A stretch of 64,000 nucleotides of DNA from Aricia agestis (lineage: Eukaryota; Arthropoda; Insecta; Lepidoptera; Lycaenidae). Of the stretch, positions 58,904-64,000 are shown in pieces; within the stretch, counting starts at the first letter, position 1; each line of letters starts with the position of its first letter. The stretch lies in assembly GCF_905147365.1 (NCBI RefSeq), contig NC_056413.1:17265501-17329500 (forward strand), given 5' to 3'. Under the pieces are notes generated by a model that did no database searches, was not told the origin of the DNA, and saw only the letters and a list, made by a program, of their open reading frames with translations. The position numbers were made by a program, and so were the translations under genes.

Positions 58904-61900
58904 GTATTTAACTTAAATGATAAATATTTTTTTTATTTAATTCTAGTACTTATAATTATTGATGTAATAAGATATTCTATAATGTTGGCTAATATTGTAT
59001 TAGCTCAATAAGATATTCTATAATGTTGGCTAATATTGTATTAGCTCAATAAGATATTCTATAATGTTGGCTAATATTGTATTAGCTCAAATATTAAAAC
59101 TTGTAATACATAATATAATTCATTTTTATTTTTATTTATGAAAGGATTAAATGTTTTTAGGTGCTAGAGGTGGGAACATCAAATGAATATGCAGTGAAAT
59201 GTGTTTACTTGGCTACCGACCAGGAGTTGGCGCAGGGGTACATCAATGAAGTGAGGTTGCTGCGGTCCCTGCAGAACTCAGACAGAGTTGTTAAACTTTA
59301 TGATTAGTGAGTCACCATTACCACAAATACAAATAAGGGCCAGTTTCACCACTTTCTGATAAAGTGCCGAATTTGCTATTCTTTCTTTTTAAAGAAATAA
59401 GGGGGGCAGGGCCCTCAGTAAACTCACTCACTCGGCGAAACACAGCGCAAGCGCTGTTTCTGTGAGAACGTGGTATTTCTCCGGCCGAGCCGGCCCATTC
59501 GTGCCGAAGCATGGCTCTCCCACGTATAAAATTTTAAAAGTAATATTCGAGGGTCTTCGGCAAATCGATTTATGACGTCTTCTGTGAAAGAATCGCTCAT
59601 ACCTTTTTTTTTTATTAAATAAGGGGGCAAACGAGCAAATGGGTCACCTGATGGTAAGCAACTACTGTCGCCCATGAACACTCGCAACATCAAAAGAGCT
59701 GCAGGTGCGTTGCCGGCCTTTTAAGAGGGAACACGCTCTTTTCTTAAAGGTTTGCAGTAGTATCGGTCCGGAAATACTGCTGGCGACAGTTCATTCCAGA
59801 GTTTTACAGTGCGCGGCAGAAAGTTACGCGAAAAACGCACTGTGGAAGACTGCCACTCATCAAGGTGATGAGGATGGTATGTTTTTCGCGTGGGACGATA
59901 GCGAAAAGTTGCAGGTGGTATGATTCCGAACAATTCCTCAGAGCACTCCCCGTGATACAACCGATAGAGGATGCAGAGTGAAGCTACATCTCGGCATAAT
60001 TCCAGGCCATTTATGGTCGTTTATCCTCGTTTCGAGGGCATTAAAGATGTGCCCTCGAAACGAGGATAAACGACCATTGGTGACTTTTTAGTGGTGAACG
60101 CGCAGACTTGTGTCTTGGTGGGGTTGAATTGGACTAAGTTACGTCTACCCCATTCAGAGACCTTCTCCAATGAATTCTCCACCTTAGACACAAGTTCGTT
60201 TCGACTCTCAGTGACATTTTGCCGAGAAATATTAGGGGAGCCGGTGTGGGATATGTATGCGTGGTGGCCAAAGGAAGATCTTCCGACCGAGCGAGGTGTT
60301 ATGCTCGGTCAGGCCGAAGCCCACGTGATACATCTCAGCTGTCGTATATATACCGACGCTCTCAGAAAACTTCGATAGCGCGATGCAGGAATGTTAGGCG
60401 AATTGTGGGTACCGCCACACCGGTATATACAGCATCACCTGTGCTATCATCCATAGCATAGCAATGAATGCCGTTGGTTTATAACATGTCATTGATATGC
60501 AGTATGAATAGAGTAGGCGATAGCACACAGCCCTGAGGGACACCAGCATTAACAGACTGAGTTCAAAGACTTCTATTTAAAATGAGTCAGGTATGCCAAG
60601 AGATCACCAGCCTAGCGACCCTTATGGAACCCGTATTGTTTGTCGCTTAGCAATCCCTGGCCGTCCAAGTATCGAAGAAGCTGGCTATTGATAATGGATT
60701 CCATTATCTTCGAGAAGAGAGAGGTTATAGCGATTGGTCTGTAGTTAGAAGGATTTGAGCGGTAACCTTTTTTGGGGATCGGGTGCACCAAGGCTGTCCT
60801 CCAGGAAGCCGGGACGATGCCATTGGAATAGGAGAGCCGAAAAAGACGCGTCAAGACCGGAGCCAACTCTGGAGCACACTTTTTCAACACAATAGGCGGG
60901 ATTCCGTCAGGCCTACTCGACTTTTGGATATCAAGGGAACAGAGGGCTTTTCGCACTGAGCGCTGATGAAACCGAATATCCGACATGACGCTCGTGCATC
61001 GCGGTATGTTAGGCGGTTTCTGCCCCCCGTCATCCAGGGTCGAGTTTGACGCTTGCCCAGAAGATCGGCTTTGTCCTTTGCGTCCTGGGCCAACGATACA
61101 TTTCCTACGTGTAGGAATGGTAGGGTTGGCTTGCAGAAATTTCCTTCAATAGCTTTGGCCAGAGAAAAGAATGCACGGGTTCCCGAGGGGAGGCACTCCA
61201 GTCTCTTGACAATTCTATTGACGTGCTGTTGCTTTGCCCGAGTAATCTCTTTCTTGAGGGACCTAGAGGCAAGGTTGTACTCCTTTTTATATGTGCTGGT
61301 ATTTAAATCCCGAGCGGACACTGCGTTGGCCCAGGATTGGTAAGCCTCCTGCTTCCGGCGAGAAGCTTTTTTGGGGGATGAACCAAACCAGGGACGAAAT
61401 CTGGCGCCAGTTGGCACTACAGAGGTCGGAATGAAAAGTTCCATCCCCTGCATCACCACATCGGCAACAGAGTTGGCAGTGTTGTCGGGATCATCCGGCG
61501 AGAAGCACACGTGCCCCCAAGGATAGGATGCAAAAAACGACCGCATCCCATCCCAGTCTGCTGACTTGTAGTGCCACACACGACGGTATTTAACAGCGCG
61601 CTGTCTTAACACCGTCGTAAGTGGCACAGAACTCCTAACAAGGCAATGATCCGATGAACCAAGTGGTGCGGTTACGGATATTTGGTAGCCGTCAGGATTT
61701 GAAGTCAGTAGGAGGTCCAACAAGGAAGGATTCTGACCATCCACATCTGGGATTCGCGTAGGCGTAGTAACCAGTTGTGTCAAGTCGTTCTCAAGGGCAA
61801 AGTTGCAGAAAGATCTCCCCGCATGATCAGTTTTACTGCAATTGAGCCAGTCGGCGTGGTGGGCATTGAAGTCGCCAAGTATTATCTCACTCAAGATTGC

Positions 61901-63714
61901 TGAGGCGGCGAGAGCTGATATCATCTCTGATATACACACACACTCCAGCTTTGGGTAGAAAGGAGTGCTCGAGATAATACCCTGGGTGGGAAAGGTATGA
62001 TGTGTCACTCGGAGATGATATCTGCGTCTCGGTTAAAAAGAGCAAAGCCGGCTTTGCCATCTCAAGGTGGTAATGGTTTTTATATTTAATGGTTAAATTT
62101 ATAAGTTTTCTATGAAAGTACTAGATTTTCTTTGAAAGTACCAGATTTTTGATAAAAGTACTAGATAAGATACTTAGTGGGAATGTTAACATGCCCATGG
62201 GCCCTAAGGATATGTTTCTCAATATCCTAATAAGTGGTCAGATATCATAAGTACATAAAAATAGACTATAATATTATTAAGTTCTTTAATAAGATTGGTA
62301 AACTGCCTATGTAAAACAGGTCACAATATATTGTGTGTATATATATTTATTTATTTATTATCACTTTATAACATTGCTGATGAACATTTTTCATTTACAG
62401 TGAGTATGATCGTACAAATCAAATACTAAGATTGGTGCTGGAAGTTGGAGAAACCGACCTGTCGTCAATACTGAAGGCTCGTGCTGGTGATCTCCCTCCA
62501 GCGCTGGTGCTGCATTACTGGGAGGAGATGCTACATGCTGTAAACTACATACATGACCATGGTAATTCATAAAACTACGAAACAAGTAGTTGAAGCAGAA
62601 TCTCACTTAAAAAGTATTTTCTGTTTAAATTCAATTAGATCGGACTGTAAAACAATTAAAATAAATTGAATCTGGATTCTGGATAAAGTAAATAATATTG
62701 TTGAAAACTTTACAGGTGTGATCCATGCAGATTTGAAGCCAGCAAACTTTTTGCTTGTGTGTGGTAGACTGAAATTGATAGACTTTGGTATAGCCTCCGC
62801 TATCAGTAGTGATGCTACAAGTGTGGTGCGATCTCAGGCAGCAGGGACATACTCCTACATAAGCCCTGAAGCTTTAACAGGTGGAGCGGGAGGCTACGGA
62901 GGCAGTGCATCAATCAAGGTAGTTCTTATATATTTATTTAATGTAACATAAAAAATACTTAAGAATTAGGCTGCAATACGTACAATGTTCTTACAGATTT
63001 CATTTAGATCAGACGTATGGTCCCTTGGATGTATTTTGTATAGCATGGTCTACGGGCGGACTCCTTTTGGTCACATACCAAACTTAACAAAATTGGCTGT
63101 AATCGTGAACCCGAATCATCGCATCGAATTTCCTGCAGTTGAACGTAAGTATTTATAAAGCTTTTCATGAATATGACTCCCCTAAAGTCTAAACAGTAAT
63201 CCTACGTTGTTGTTTTTAATAACAAAGTTAACTGGTTCATTTTCTTAATAAATCCCTAAAGAATTTACTCAGTTTACTGATGAATAAATTTACACAGTTT
63301 ATTTATCAGTTAACCAAAATTAAAAGCACTATAACCATACACACCATAACTGACCATCAGTATAATCATCAGCTATGACAAAATATGTGGTCTACTGAAA
63401 TGTAACATCTATAATTTTAAAACCGTATTTTATCCAAATAAACATCATTTTATTTCAGTCCATATGACAAAATACCCACTCTCTACCTTTCAGACCTGCC
63501 GCAGTCTCTGATATCGTCGCTCAAGTGGTGTTTGACGTACAACGCGCGGGCGCGGCCGTTTGTGCGAGACCTGCTAGCCGTGAAACACCTACAGCTCGGC
63601 GCCTGTACGTGCCAGCAGCGGACCCCCGCGCCAGCGCCCAGCTGGCCATACTACAGCATTAGCACAGGACATGAAACTGGCTTAAACTGCCACAATAACA
63701 ACACCGACCACTAA
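57857..63714 (+). CDS. Mps1: Mps1/TTK spindle-checkpoint kinase, complete
   Basis: Exons: 57857-58903, 59161-59306, 62401-62561, 62716-62918, 62997-63144, 63494-63714; 641 codons. The N-terminal half is disordered, with a KEN motif (residues 89-91), an RYGL sequence and a Pro-Ala repeat. The kinase domain begins about residue 330: glycine loop LGTGGSSEVYK (339-349), catalytic Lys in YAVK (362), IHADLKPANF (Asp457), DFG (474-476), GTYSYISPEAL and SDVWSLGCILY. HxDLKPANF and the GGSS loop are Mps1/TTK hallmarks. Mps1 phosphorylates kinetochore KNL1 to start the spindle-assembly checkpoint (Drosophila ald). All catalytic residues are present. Intron 2 (3.1 kb) holds an antisense LINE. Confidence 0.94.
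58967..59090. repeat. 41-bp tandem repeat, 3 copies
   Basis: Unit containing gatattctataatgttggc, spaced exactly 41 bases (58971, 59012, 59053), copies identical. It fills most of Mps1 intron 1, starting 64 bp after the donor. Confidence 0.92.
59600..62010 (-). pseudogene. antisense LINE in Mps1 intron 2 (endonuclease + RT remnants)
   Basis: Minus strand, 62008 downward: an APE-type endonuclease with GDFNAHHADW and GSSDHCLV, then a linker and RT start. A frameshift near 60960 leads to KSSRPDGIPPIVLKK and NYRPIAITSLFSKIME, ending QYGFHKGR. The RT resumes as CYAMDDSTGDAVYTG (about 60440), then VSEWGRRNLVQFNPTKTQVC and a C-terminal FLPRTVKLWNELSPAVFP (59770-59830). The 3' tail is the dispersed block with gcaaacgagcaaat. 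Deletions, a frameshift and an insertion inactivate it. Confidence 0.8.
60240..60410. mobile_element. SINE-like insertion inside the LINE
   Basis: Between the RT segments YTG and ISRQNV of the host LINE lies a block with ggaagatcttccgacc and cttcgatagcgcgatgc that recurs at 34855-35195. It therefore inserted after the LINE. Exact ends are not resolved. Confidence 0.6.
62011..62400. other. remainder of Mps1 intron 2
   Basis: AT-rich sequence between the LINE and exon 3, with a short triplicated motif agtac(t/c)agat (62115-62170). A normal acceptor (ttttcatttacag) precedes exon 62401. Nothing else is recognised. Confidence 0.5.
62401..63714 (+). CDS. Mps1: Mps1 exons 3-6, catalytic core and C-terminus
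   Basis: Four exons carrying the hinge (LVLEVGETDL), the catalytic loop, DFG, the activation segment and the C-lobe (FGHIPNLTKLAVIVNPNH). The last exon closes the C-lobe and adds a Cys/Pro-rich tail (GACTCQQRTPAPAP). That exon is GC-rich at third positions while exons 3-5 are not. Confidence 0.9.
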
Positions 63715-64000
63715 TGTCTAAAATGGACAGGCTACTATAGAAAATCCTTCAAGCTGTCCTTCAGTAGGTTGATAGACCCTCCAATTATTAACCTATTAAT
63801 ATTTATTTCTACGTAATCAAAATATTAAGCTGAACTAGTTAAACTTATTTGAATCACGTAAAAATCCATTTTTGGACAACCATTATATTTTGTATAGAAC
63901 AAAATTGTTAGGGGGATATTAGATTATCATATATATTGGATCCGAGATCATTGAGTCAATTATATTGGATAATGTAATATAGACATATGATTCATTTCTT
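63715..64000. other. Mps1 3' flank
   Basis: AT-rich sequence after the Mps1 stop codon. No AATAAA hexamer is visible before the window ends, so the 3' UTR may continue beyond it or use a variant signal. No other feature seen. Confidence 0.4.

Overview
This is a stretch of insect nuclear genome, almost certainly from a moth or butterfly. Four protein-coding genes with GT-AG introns sit in AT-rich, repeat-packed DNA. The repeats include tRNA-derived SINEs, short Helitron-like elements carrying a GTCT microsatellite, TA-flanked inverted-repeat elements and LINE fragments, a mix familiar to me from Lepidoptera. The taxonomic call is inference from this repeat mix and the protein sequences; no database was consulted. 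I spliced the genes by hand. Every proposed exon junction has consensus GT/AG ends and keeps the reading frame.

Layout: (1) 2195-12073 (+), the 3' fourteen exons of an SMG7/EST1-like nonsense-mediated-decay factor; its first exons lie off the left edge. (2) 12074-15807, a convergent intergenic region with two back-to-back hairpins and small inverted-repeat elements. (3) 15808-28231 (-), a six-exon MVB12 homologue, an ESCRT-I subunit with an N-terminal MABP domain and a C-terminal UMA domain, complete at 357 codons. (4) 28232-31809, the shared upstream region of two divergent genes. (5) 31810-54850 (+), an 18-exon G9a/EHMT histone H3K9 methyltransferase, complete at 1172 codons, with acidic N-terminus, Cys-rich ring, ankyrin repeats, pre-SET, SET and post-SET. 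(6) 54851-57856, intergenic with a long (AT)n tract. (7) 57857-63714 (+), a six-exon Mps1/TTK spindle-checkpoint kinase, complete at 641 codons.

The genes act in unrelated housekeeping processes (mRNA decay, endosomal sorting, heterochromatin, mitosis). I see no operon-like or dedicated functional cluster and no undescribed multi-gene system. The most distinctive material is in the introns. G9a intron 15 holds a decayed DIRS-like (tyrosine-recombinase-type) retrotransposon framed by 144-bp inverted terminal repeats. G9a introns 11 and 14 and Mps1 intron 2 hold broken LINEs, in one case ending about 30 bp before a splice acceptor. A solo LTR lies in an SMG7 intron, a non-autonomous hAT-like element with a clean 8-bp target duplication lies in an MVB12 intron, and several long hairpins could form double-stranded RNA when transcribed.

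Exons range from near 50% GC (G9a 5' end, Mps1 5' end) to extremely GC-rich (SMG7, MVB12, G9a 3' half), sometimes within one gene.
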